A stretch of DNA of 62,000 nucleotides from Acanthaster planci. Lineage: Eukaryota; Echinodermata; Asteroidea; Valvatida; Acanthasteridae. How positions within the stretch are numbered: the stretch's first letter is position 1; each line of letters begins with the position of its first letter. The translations under genes and the position numbers were made by a program. The DNA is taken from the NCBI RefSeq assembly GCF_001949145.1, contig NW_019091356.1, forward strand, positions 737,660 to 799,659, in the 5' to 3' direction. Under the pieces are notes generated by a model. The model saw only the letters and a list, made by a program, of their open reading frames with translations. It did not search any database and had not been told where the DNA came from. Shown here in pieces: positions 27,301-38,012 of this stretch.

Positions 27301-30300
27301 TGTCAGTTGTGGGAGGCTCAATAAATTTGTAGTTGTAATAAAATTATTATCTATCATAAAGATGGGACCAACTTGAAAAACTGGGAGGGGACAGGATTTG
27401 TAAAAGTAGTGAGGATGATTTTGATAGAGAGCTTCCAAGTGTACCCATGAGCTGTGTGTGCATGTGTTTCATGTACATACCGGTACATGTACATATACGA
27501 TCCAGCATAATTCTCTTTCAACATATTCCTGACCTTATTTGCAAGGACTGCTAGATTAGTCCCATTGCCAGGTTAAACCTGATTCTTCGAGCGCAACAAA
27601 GTTGCAATTATGATCAGACCTTTGGCAAAGTGGGGGGGGGGGGAAGGTGCCGTCCACTCAGAGATGCTATCATTGATCAACAGGCTGGCAAGCCTTGTTA
27701 ATGAGTCATGTAGGCCTCACTGACACGTTGTTCAACATTGGCTGAAGCAGTCTGCTTGAATGTGAAAGGGCCCAACACTAATTGGCCTAGAATTTGTGCA
27801 CGCATGCACTTCATGCACAATGTACACATACACATTTACATTTACCAGTACAGAAGCCTAGAATTTTCTTGTTTGAAAATATCTAATTTTTTAGAACAGC
27901 TAACTTCTAAAGAATATTCATTACAGTTGGAATTTCTTTCTTAATTTTTTAACAATAAAGTTAAAACTGAAGATTGTATTTTAATTGTGTTATATTGAGT
28001 TAACGTTATTTCAAATTCAGTCATGTCAGTCACCCAACTGAAATGTTGATCTTAAAAATTTTTTCTTTGGCATCATTATTTAAGATCAGGGAGAGATTTC
28101 ATTAGCTGAACTGCTTTTACGCTGCATCACACTCTTCTTAAGATTGATTTTTGATGCTTATCCTAAAACGAACAGTTTAAATATTTCATTCTCATTATTA
28201 ATTTAATGTATTTCCTGTCAATACCCCCAGTGCAGCAAAGAAATTGTTAGAGCTTACAATTTGTATCCCTTGACCCAATTTTGTACATTGTTTTAACACT
28301 TGGCAGGGTGAAATTAGGAAATTTCCTACACCTGTGCCACACTGTCTCGCATTAGTCGCTCCACTGCATACAAATCAGGCCTGAAGTGGATACACAGGTC
28401 TCAATTGGTGACTCACTCTGGGGCATTGTCTCATGATGATGCTGGGTACTGGCCACAACGAAATACTGATGAGCACTTGGACTTATCACCCTGGGCCAGG
28501 TTGTATGTGTGTACATGACCAGCCTCAGTATCGGCAGGTTTTCTCAGGACGTTCTTGTTTGCTTTTAGGGGAAAATTAGGGTATCAATTAACATGATCAT
28601 CTGGGTATTTGAGATTGCTGGTTTGAAAAGGACATTTCTATTGAAAATAGGGACAATTTCTGTAACTCTCTAGACATGGATGAAAAATTTTACATTTAAT
28701 ACAATAAATGAATTTTCTGCAAGCACAAACTAGCTAAGACTGTGTCGTTTCAATTCATTTGAAATGAATATGATTTTCAATTGATTTGCTTTAAAAAAGA
28801 TCCCAGTGATGAGACACCTCCCCAGCTCAACTTGAATCAGTTACTTGTATTTTACACGTACAACTTGTAGCAGTTGTCTAGCTTGTGCATGTACCCTTTT
28901 TGTATACGGGTCATTCCAGAAATTAGGGGTCTATTTTTTGTGTGTCCCTGTCACATCTGACATATGATTTTGTAAGTTCAGAACACCTTTTTCTAATTTC
29001 CAAGAGTGGTGAATTAATGCAAATTACCTGCCAAACAACTAGTAATAGTTTGAAATCAATTCTGGTGATATTTCCCGGCGTTTCAAAGAACAAAGGTCAG
29101 ATGTAACAAGGACACACAAATGTCACACTTTTGGATCCCTAATTTCTGGAATTACCCACATGTACCAGTATTACAGTACGTAATCATGAAAACTCTTGAT
29201 AAACCGTGCTTTGGACTCAGCAGAAGTTCCCCAGTGAGCGATGATACAGATGCTCTTGTTCAACTGTAAAATTTATCTCAATGATCAATAAAAGATTTAT
29301 TTTGAATCATTGTACCCCAGAGATACTTTTTATCTGATAGGAAAAGTAGGCCCCTGGGTTTTGACCAAGAGAAAGGAGACCATACATCATTATTGGATAA
29401 TCACTGAATGTCATTTCATCCTGTTCTACTTTAACAATCCTTTCCACAGCCTTGGGCAGTAAATCTTCAAGAGCGCTTGTCGGGAGTTTGCAAATGTGTG
29501 CCCTCTCACTTACATGTTCCATTTCATCCAAAGCTTTGGTCCCATGCAGAAAGTCGTTTTTTTTGTGTGTGTGCTTGATTTAATTACTCGACCTTCGTTC
29601 GAAATCCTTTTAAGGAATCCGGGGAAATGAGTTTAGCTTTCCATTGTACTGGTACTTTACATGTAGGAGGATAATACACTTGACCTTGAGGATCAAGGAA
29701 CTGTCACTTTTCATAGCTTCACCCAGGTAATGCATTGAAATGCAGCCATTGCATGTGAAATCATGTACAGATGTAGAAGTCATGACTTTTAGTAATCAAA
29801 CTTGCCCAAATGACATGATTTTTGTTTGTTTCGTGTTGCTATTAATTAATTAATTAATTAATTAATTAATTATGACAATAAGATAAAGTTAGAGAATTAA
29901 GGAATCAGAAGACAGACAATTAAAGTTAAGGACATGCCCCCCCCCCAAATTAAGACACACATACACGTACATACATGTACATTGCAACCATTGTACATTA
30001 CTAAGACTTGGATTATAAATTGGCTTTTGCAACAAGTTACTATTGCATTCATACAAACATTGTCACAACAGTGGAAGTATCCATTTTCACTGGTGAAAGT
30101 TCCATCCGTTTACCAAGGTCTGTAGCTAGAGCAACTCCCAGTGTACAGTACATGTAGAATTTGTGTCAACTGTGTTAGAATATCTGCATACATGCATTTG
30201 GCACATACTGTAATAACATGAAGTACCTACAGGTATGTGCCACAGACTTTCAAGGTTCAGACAATGAGGTTGCCAAGGTAAACACTCGGTATTCTTCAAA

Positions 30301-33300
30301 TAACCATTGCTTTGTCCACTTTGCAACTTCAACTTCATAATAAGCCCCATAATCAGTTTTAAACATTTAGAACCAAATGAAAGTTTCCCTAAATTTAAGC
30401 CTCATTTTAGACATTAGATGTTTCCTCAACAAAACAATGGGACTGCAGTGAGCTTAAGGATCACAACTCATTGGGGAAATTTCAGAGTAAAAAAAGCCAT
30501 TCACAGAGCCTTGTAATGAGGTAGGCCACAAACAAATTGACCGAAAATTACAAAAAAAGTAGGTGTTGCCATGTTACTATGAATTCTCTTTAGAACAAGG
30601 GATGTAAAGATATTCAGAGGACATCCGTAGAAGCACAAGTGCAGCATACAGAATTGTTTTGGTTTACTTCAGTAGCTGTTCATCTTCCTTGTCACGTCTG
30701 TAATGCTTGACAGAATTTGTCTTTGTTGAGTTAATGTGAAAAGGTTTATTTTCTAGTGAAAGAGCTTCCCTGAGAATGTACGTTATATGTAAGTGCCCTG
30801 AAGCGAAAACAATTCTGAAAGCCACAACGGACTTCAGCTCCAGCAACATCAACTCGGCGTGGTGCTGCGCGTTCTGTCATAGGCCTGTCCTCCATCACTC
30901 AAATTGACCAGGGAGCGCTGATTACACAGAGCCCAATGTCTGACAGATTCTAGTGCCCATTAACAAACCCGGCAGTAATCTGCCACAGCTGTCATCACTC
31001 ACTGGGAGCAGCAATCCGTGGCAGATTGCAAAAAGATTCCCGTTGACGTAAATTTGTTTTCTTCTTCATATTCTATCAGGTGTGTGTTCCCAAACTCAGG
31101 ATGGAACCATAAACTGCTCATAATATTTACATGCATGTTCCGCTGAATATTTACATTCTGCCTGCTTTCGCCTCCTGTTAAAACATGACATTATGAGGCT
31201 TTTTTTAACCATTTTGAAGGAAGACAATTCAAAAAGTTAAATTACTTTTTCTATTAAAGGATTTGTATGTCAATTATTGAAGATGATTTGTTGGATTGTA
31301 AGGAAATCAAAATTACTGATACATTCAAAGATGCTGTAGAAAAAGGAAGATGAAGACTTATTATTATCCTGAGACAGTTGTGTAGAAATAGACAGGCTGA
31401 CCAACAGACACATCACCAAACAAGAGGTAAAATGTAGGTGGATCATCAGTGACATGAAGGGGACAAGACATACGCAGATAAGAGGAGCATGGGGTCTTGG
31501 CCAGTAATCTTGTAAGTCACAAACCCACATGCTGATAGACAGCATCCTGTAATCCCTTCAGGGTCTGGAAAAAGTGCATGCCTCAGTGAGACAAAGATCA
31601 AAAGCAGAATTAATTGAGTCCATTGGCTGATAAATCCTGTACATATATACACGTTTTTCAAAGTTCTACATCGGAAAAAGAAAGACACAAAGAAAAAGAG
31701 ATGACAGAGAGAAGACGTCTGATCTGATTGCATAGACATTTGTAATTACCTCAGAATGGATGAAGACTGGCCTCAAAAAAGAAATTGAGTTGTCATGGAA
31801 ATGCACTATAGAGAGGCATACATGTGTTTTCTCCTTCCTTTCATTTCAGCTAATTTCCTTCTTTCAACTGGAATTGATTAAAAGTAAACATGTTCGACTT
31901 CCCCTTGGGTTTACCCCGTAATGATGTCTCTTTCTTCATTTGTCTCTGTATTTTTTGTTTTTTTTCCTCCTGTTTTCTCTTTCTAGATTCTTGGCATCAT
32001 CTTAATCTGCATCAGTGCTATAGCCATGCAAGCTACTCTTCTTCTGACTACGCCCGTTGTCGGGGGACTGGCGGCTATGGGAATCTTCCTCTTCATTGTG
32101 GCCCTACTGGGCATGATCGGTGTCGTCATGGCCAACCAAGCACTCATATTTCTTGTATCCCTTTTTGAACAAAGTACATCAAACCAAGAACCGAATTTAC
32201 CTGAATAGGAACTTAAGAAAGGTTTTGTTTAGCAAAAAAGGGCCCATGATCTCTGAGTGTTTTCCAGTCATTTCGTGGGTGTGTGTGTGTGGTGGGAAGC
32301 TAACAGTCTCTAGAAGACATCAAAATCCCAGGACACGTTAGCATAAAAAATGGCTCGGGAAGGAGCCCTGTAGCTTGGTAAGGTGCCCTGTCGAAAACAA
32401 ACCTTGCATTGGATATGTTGCCATGGTAACACATTAGTGATGGCTGAAGATCACTGACTGAGAGAAAAGTGGACTTAAACAAGCATTTCAAATCCTGCAT
32501 GTGAACACACCAATGCCAGTATGTATGTTCAAATGGACTTGGTTTTTATACCCAAATGATACAGTTTAGGGATTTGTGGCACACACCAGATTTTGCCTGC
32601 AATATATATATCTTTGTCCCACATCTATTGAATTAATACATAACCAAAGTTCTCTTTTATGTCAGGTGTAATTTGGTATGAAGTCTCCAGTCTTCCATTG
32701 CAAGAGAAAAAACACCATAATGCATTTAAATATTTTGAGCAAAGCAGTCATTCCTGCCCTTTCCCACTATCCACCCCGAGCTGAAGTGCACCCCCAGTCC
32801 TGCGTAGAATAAACGTATGTTCAGATAGACTCAATTTGGTTTTTATACCCAAATGATACAGTTTAAAGGGATTTGTGGCACATACCAGATTTTGCTTGCA
32901 AGATACATGTATCTTTGTCCCACGTACATGTACCTGTGATGGACAATGTTAAATTTCCAAAACCTCGAAACCACTTGCTACATGTACATGTTTATATTAC
33001 TGTTTTGGCCTCGGGTACAGCTGTTTTTGCTTCAGGAAATATTGATGCCGTGGTCTCACCTCTTACATGCCTTTGTAACATAAAAAATGGATTTGAAGAT
33101 AATTGACATTCCTCATGAAGTGATTCAGCTACGTTTGGGGACATATTTTCGAGCATTTGATGTCATTTATTGATCAGACACTTCATTTTCTTCCTGGCTT
33201 GACAATCCCACACATAGAACTATCGATTCGTTGTTTTTCTGTTCAGCGAAGCGATTTGAATATTCTGACAGGGAGCTCATTTTCCAAGCTCTGCTGCTCC

Positions 33301-36300
33301 TTGGCAAAGCCTTGTCAACAATTCTTTTGTTCTGACTTGTGCCTGTTCAGTATGCCATCACAGTTGCACAGATAACAGCAATGTGTTGAAGTGGATTCAT
33401 TACACTTGTGTCCATATACATCATTTCTTTGATTTCCAGATATCCCTGGTAAAGTACATTTTCGGCCAATGTTAATTAAGAAAATCCAAAAATTACAATT
33501 ATATGTACAATGGTACTTTTATCACTGTATTCCACTAAAAAGTGATTACATTTTAAAAAGAGTGGTCTCACTTTGCAATTTATCACTTATTAAATAATTC
33601 TCACTGCTACATAAAAACTAAACAGTTACCGGAAAAATAAATGATTTCCAAATCTTCAAAATGGTAGTTGAATGTATAACTATTGTAAACTTCATTAAAA
33701 CGTTCACATTTTCAGTATTGTTATTCTAAACTCGGAGATGAAGAATGTACATTATTTGAGAATCGAGCCTTTGGCTTGCTGCTGTGCCTATACCCGCTTA
33801 CTTGAACATGGTTGTACTTTCAAGAAGCCTGAAGTGGAAATGCCGACAGGATGAGATGCATTTCCATGTGATTCAAACCCAAACCTTGTTGATAGAGATT
33901 GAGACAGCCTAAGGCACTGGATGCTGCGAGCATGGTGTTTGTGTCCTAATGCCCCAAAGCTTCTCTCAGACAAATGAATTTTCTTAAAGCAACTTCTCTT
34001 GATCAAACGGAAATTGCCTTATCCCTCAAAAAGGTAGAAGGCAGTGATTTTTTTGTTGTTGTTATTTTATTTCATTTTAGTGGTAATTGATATATTTTTT
34101 TTAAATATGGTAGGCAGATATACACTAATACATCGAAGGAAAACAGAAGGCAAAAAGAAACATGAAGGTGTGAGCTCCATGGTATTTGCTGAGTGTGGTT
34201 ACATCAAATGAGAAGAATTGCATTGAATTAATGCATAGCCAACATTCTTTTTTATGTTAGGCATATATGTAATTATGTATGGGGTCCCCAGTCTTCCAGT
34301 GCAAGAGAAAAAAAACCAATATTGCCAAACATTTGACTTTCCTTAGCCCTTCCTCCAGTATCTAGTCTTCATGTCTTTCATAGGCTTCATCCAGTTCTGC
34401 GTAGCCATAGCCTGTCTGTCAGCCTTTAATAAAGCCCGCAGGACTGAGGTCTTACTGAGTGGCTGGGAGGAGGCTAGTAATGATACCCGGCAACAGGTGC
34501 AGAGCACCTTTGGATGCTGTGGCTTAGATTCAAAGCATGTGATTTACAGCAGGTGTGAAGAGCTGAAGGTGCGATGAAATGGTTTTTGTTAATAATAATA
34601 ATCGGAAATTTGCAATTTGCTGTTGCCATAAATACGATCAACAATGCAGTACAGGTACAACTTAAGAAAATGCATTGATATTTAAGTAATGAATGCATGA
34701 ATGTCGCCACGCTACTGCGGTTGGGGGGGGGGAATGTCTAGAATCATTTTGATATGATTAAATACACACCGACTGTCACAGACTCGGGGGCATGTAAGTG
34801 GTTGCAAGCTACAACCTAGCTGGCCAAAAGTTTGCAAACTTGAACCTACGTTACCACAGCCAAAATACTAATCATGCACATTTTGTAGCCTGGAAAATGG
34901 TCAGGTTTATTCTATAAATTTTGGCTCCCAGAGGTGTGAAATTTTTGTGTTCCTGTTACAGTTGACCTGCGTAATTTGATTTGGAAGTATCATTGAATTT
35001 ACTTCAGAATATTGCTTTTTGTTGCACTGCTAATTTGCATCACTGAATCACTCTCAAAAATTGAAGAATGTGTTGTAAACTTCCACAATTATATGTCAGA
35101 TGTGACAATGATCCATAACAATTCATCTTCACCAATGTTGTATGTCTGGTTTGAATTCTATCTCCATTTTACTGAACTTTGTCTTCTTTTATCTTCTCTA
35201 TTCTTCCCAGCTACCTTGCTGTATACTAACCACCCACAACTGTACCGGTTGCCCCCTTTGCATGTCTATTCTTGACAACCGATTGCAGCACGCCTTCCAA
35301 TTTACCGGAGGGATGGGGCTATTGTTTACATTTTTACAGGTACGGTTCATTGTTGGATATCTCTAACTGAACTTTCAGAATCTCCTGTGTGATATTGTAA
35401 TGATTGAAGACTCTCTATCTGCCCCTGTTCTTACGTCTTCCCTTGAAAACAAGATTGATCTATCAACTGCAGTTATGGCTTTTTTTTCACGTATTCCTCA
35501 GGTTATGGTTATTAATTACACATTTTCAGACAGAAATGTGCTTAGATTTTCATATGTTTGTTATTTTTGTCATTACATTTGGAGTTTGTTCATATATTGT
35601 GAAGGCTCATACTTAAAAAGATGCACAAACCTTTTTCTTTTCTCAGCAAAGTAGGAAATGAACCCCGCAATATTAAAATTGTAAAAAAATGCTATTTGAA
35701 AAAGTCATTTTCACGAGTAGAACGTACCTTTTTTTTCCAGAATTCAGTCAAGGAAACATTGGCACAAAGACAGAATGGTAAATCTGTCCCAGTTTGAACT
35801 TGTGTTTTCTTAAAAAAAAGGATCAAAACGTTTGCTTATCAAAATTAACACAATGCGTTATTTTGAAATTTCCAAGATTATCCCTGAATTATAGGGGAAA
35901 CTGGTTAATTTTTACTGTTACCCTAAAAATGCACCTGTACCCTCTACAGCCTCCATTAATTTGATGCCCCTTTCTTGACCCCCCTTGTTTGCTTCAGTTC
36001 ATTAGACTGTAGCAGGAAATGATTGATACCTTGAAGTGCCCACCCATAACATTTTTGCAGGCTGTTTTTTAACCCAATCACTCTGGCTGGTTCTATTCCC
36101 AATCCTCCGAGATACGCTGTAATCAGACTCCCTTTTCCGAGTAAGCCATGCTGATCAAAGTCTCTGTTTATCGGGCTTTGATTGCCCACAAGAAAATTGA
36201 TACCGAGAGTAATTTGTTTTGTTAGCATCATACAAAATGGGAAATTTGTACTTGACCTTTGGAATTCCAAAATAGGAGTCTCATTTTTTCCACAGTCCCT

Positions 36301-38012
36301 TTCTTTTATTCTATACTTTTAAAATCTGTCATAGATCCTTAAACTTTAATGATTTTTCTGATCATAAACTGCAGCAGCTTCAAATCAAATGTGATCCTTT
36401 AATTATTGAATAATTCCCTAAATTTGGTCAAGTTTGACACATTTTTGCTCCACATACTTAAAATCTAAGTCAAAATTATCTATATACGAGCAAATACCAA
36501 GCGTAATTAAAAAGACAGAAATGCACTTTTGAAATAAACAAAAAAAAATCAGTGTTGACTTGTTGATCTTGTTAAATCAACATGATAAAACTTCCCTTGA
36601 AATGTGTATTGATTGGACTGTGTTAAGAGTGAAATTGCTGTGTATTGGGTGCACACCCGGAAACCTGTCAGATTTTCGATGATTACAGATGAGAAAGAAA
36701 ATCTGGGTTGTTTCCTGAGACCCAGGCAATCTAAGGTATTATTGTGTGTCTGCCAGGCATGTTGTTGCCAATCTAAATTATTTCCCAGCTGAAGCTAGGG
36801 CCTGGCTCAAATTTATTATTGCCAGCAGCTTTTATTTTGCCACAAGGAGGATTACTCACCTTGAATAGATAAGAAATGAAATTTGAGGGCGACCCGCTGG
36901 GGTTTCAAAAGTGTAATTGAGTTGAATCCGTCAAACCCCCTCTACAAACTGAGCTTGGAATTGGTTGTTTGTTTCTTGTTTACCTCACTGGGGGAATTTG
37001 GATGGATGGAAGGCGATGGATATTTCTTTGAGCTGGAAGATTTCTTAATATGAACATGAATTTTTAAAACCTCAATCAGGTTTTTCCCCACTTGGTTTCT
37101 CTCTGCAGTTTGCTAGTCACAGATTGTTGCAGTCAAAATACAAACATGAAGTATTTAAAGAATGTTTGGAATTCTGACAAGGCAGCAGAGTTGAACAATT
37201 TGTGGACCATGTGATTATGCAGTGACTACAAAAAAGAGGTTAATTGATCCATTGAGCTCAAGTTAATAAACAATTTCAATCTGTGAAAGGTTACCTAAAA
37301 TAAGAAGCATGAATCTCATACATGTAGAGGAAATTGAACTTAACCAGAGTGAGTATAAATTGTAAAATGTTTAAAATAAAGTTTGTCATGTTTATATTTT
37401 ACGTAATTTCAGTTTGTTTTGATGGGGAGGATTTCAGCTGGAATAAGTCAGTGAAGACCCTTTTTTGAGTATGTTTCACTTATCCCTTAAAAAAACCTAA
37501 GGTGTATTCTTTAGTCTTTTTTATCCTTGAAGGGAAGACATGAAGACAGGTGTATAGAGCGGTACTAGTCAGGGGAAATTCCTAGACAGATTTTAATGAA
37601 TGCAATTCCAGTGTTTTTTAGTTGTCTTGAAATTTTGTACTTCTTTTACAACCTCTTTTGATGCACTTGATTTTGAGCTGGTACATGTACATATGAAGAA
37701 TAGTTTGATGAAATTGCTCAATTGGCAAAAAACCTGTCACAAACTTGTGTTGCCAGGAAACAGAAAACTATCGAGCAAAAGAGCTTGAGTTGAATAACTA
37801 AAACTCCTTTGGCAATGTTTGTCTTCTGTGTCACCGTGACTCTGCATTAGAGACGCCAGATTTGATACTTTCTGTCTCTTGGGAGAACCTACATGTAGTT
37901 TCATCTGTTGTTTTTTTTTCCCCTGTCCTGTTCACAGCTTGGAGGCATCTTGCTAGCATGGTGGTATCGTCGACAGCCAGTTCTCGGATTTGGACACGAT
38001 ATATTAAATTGA
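24247..38012 (+). CDS. Tetraspanin A, TSPAN13/31-type paralogue (complete spliced gene)
   Basis: A four-pass membrane protein of the tetraspanin family, which organises protein microdomains in plasma or endosomal membranes. Exons: 24247-24306, 31987-32154, 34359-34568, 35211-35339 and 37938-38012, all phase 0 at both sides, giving 213 aa. Order: short N-tail, TM1 (FIAVNCVYL/ILGIILICIS), TM2 (VVGGLAAMGIFLFIVALLGM), TM3 (YLVFMSFIGFIQFCVAIACL), large extracellular loop with CCG at STFGCCGLDSK plus further Cys (RCEE, PCC, NCTGCPLC), and TM4 (FTGGMGLLFTFLQLGGILLA). The exon plan is the same as tetraspanin B downstream. Unlike B it lacks the Cys-rich MCGGFTC start and the [14 protein letters not shown] tail. 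It ends WWYRRQPVLGFGHDILN instead. Confidence 0.87.
27632..27643 (+). repeat. Homopolymer G12
   Basis: Twelve consecutive G; may form a G-rich structure or be a sequencing slippage site. Confidence 0.9.
28908..29157 (+). mobile_element. MITE family R1, copy 3 (full-length, 250 bp)
   Basis: Ends GGGTCATTCCAGAAATTAGG and CCTAATTTCTGGAATTACCC are near-perfect inverted repeats of about 25 bp. The interior includes CATCTGACATATGATTTTGT and GCAAATTACCTGCCAAACAA. This is the longest intact copy of the five; there is no ORF. Confidence 0.8.
29841..29873. repeat. (TTAA)n microsatellite
   Basis: Eight ATTA/ATTAATTA units in a row. Confidence 0.95.
31987..32154 (+). CDS. Tetraspanin A exon 2 (TM1-TM2)
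   Basis: Encodes ILGIILICISAIAMQATLLL, TTPVVGGLAAMGIFLFIVAL, then LGMIGVVMANQALIFL. 56 codons, the same as tetraspanin B exon 2. GIFLFIVALLGMIG is the conserved TM2 of TSPAN13/31. Acceptor TTTCTAG, donor GTATCC. Confidence 0.92.
32521..32716 (+). repeat. Local repeat, complete copy
   Basis: The left half (GGTTTTTATACCCAAATGAT, then ACAGTTTAGGGATTTGTGGC) recurs at 32814. The right half (AAGTCTCCAGTCTTCCATTG, then CAAGAGAAAA) recurs at 34222. Non-coding. Confidence 0.75.
32814..32925 (+). repeat. Local repeat, left half
   Basis: GGTTTTTATACCCAAATGAT followed by ACAGTTTAAAGGGATTTGTGG, GCACATACCAGATTTTGCTT and TATCTTTGTCCCA. Same orientation as 32521. Confidence 0.75.
34222..34317 (+). repeat. 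Local repeat, right half
   Basis: ATTGAATTAATGCATAGCCA ... GGTCCCCAGTCTTCCAGTGC followed by AAGAGAAAAAA, matching 32628-32716. It lies about 40 bp upstream of tetraspanin A exon 3. Confidence 0.7.
34359..34568 (+). CDS. Tetraspanin A exon 3 (TM3 and CCG motif)
   Basis: Encodes YLVFMSFIGFIQFCVAIACL, SAFNKARRTEVLLSGWEEAS, then NDTRQQVQSTFGCCGLDSKH and VIYSRCEELK. TM3 is followed by the large loop with the tetraspanin CCG and one N-glycosylation site (NDT). Acceptor CTCCAG, donor AAG|GTGCGA. Confidence 0.9.
34904..35115 (-). mobile_element. MITE family R1, copy 4 (reverse, diverged)
   Basis: Starts GGTTTATTCTATAAATTTTG, carries CTAATTTGCATCACTGAATC, and later ATTATATGTCAGATGTGACA. These are the reverse complements of the central and left words of the 28908 copy. 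The right end is eroded. Confidence 0.55.
35211..35339 (+). CDS. Tetraspanin A exon 4 (loop end, TM4 start)
   Basis: Encodes LPCCILTTHNCTGCPLCMSI, LDNRLQHAFQFTGGMGLLFT, then FLQ. Cys pattern CC-x7-C-x2-C-x2-C matches tetraspanin B exon 4, and GGMGLLFTF matches GGVGLFFSF. Acceptor TTCCCAG, donor CAG|GTACGG. Confidence 0.92.
35340..37937 (+). other. Intron 4 of tetraspanin A
   Basis: AT-rich with no repeat or additional exon recognised by eye. Confidence 0.45.
37938..38012 (+). CDS. Tetraspanin A exon 5 (divergent C-terminal tail)
   Basis: LGGILLAWWYRRQPVLGFGH then DILN and TGA. Exactly 75 bp including the stop, as in both terminal exons of tetraspanin B. Acceptor TTCACAG. The tail after WYRRQ has no similarity to the conserved tail. 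Confidence 0.82.
   Translation, partial: LGGILLAWWYRRQPVLGFGHDILN

Larger units (their letters stand above)
24307..31986 (+). other. Intron 1 of tetraspanin A (7.7 kb)
   Basis: Holds MITE family R1 copy 3 (28908-29157), a 12-G run (27632-27643), a (TTAA)n microsatellite (29841-29873) and several ACATGTACATGT words. No further exon was recognised on either strand. Confidence 0.5.
32155..34358 (+). other. Intron 2 of tetraspanin A
   Basis: Contains a dispersed repeat present once complete (32521-32716) and twice in halves (32814-32925 and 34222-34317). No other gene is recognised. Confidence 0.55.

Noticed and set aside
29307-29531. Minus-strand 74-codon ORF with charged, protein-like composition
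   Set aside because: No family recognised, no flanking exon partners, and no second piece; could be an old pseudogene fragment but not supportable.
35956-36270. Minus-strand 104-codon ORF inside tetraspanin A intron 4
   Set aside because: No recognisable domain, no supporting exon structure.
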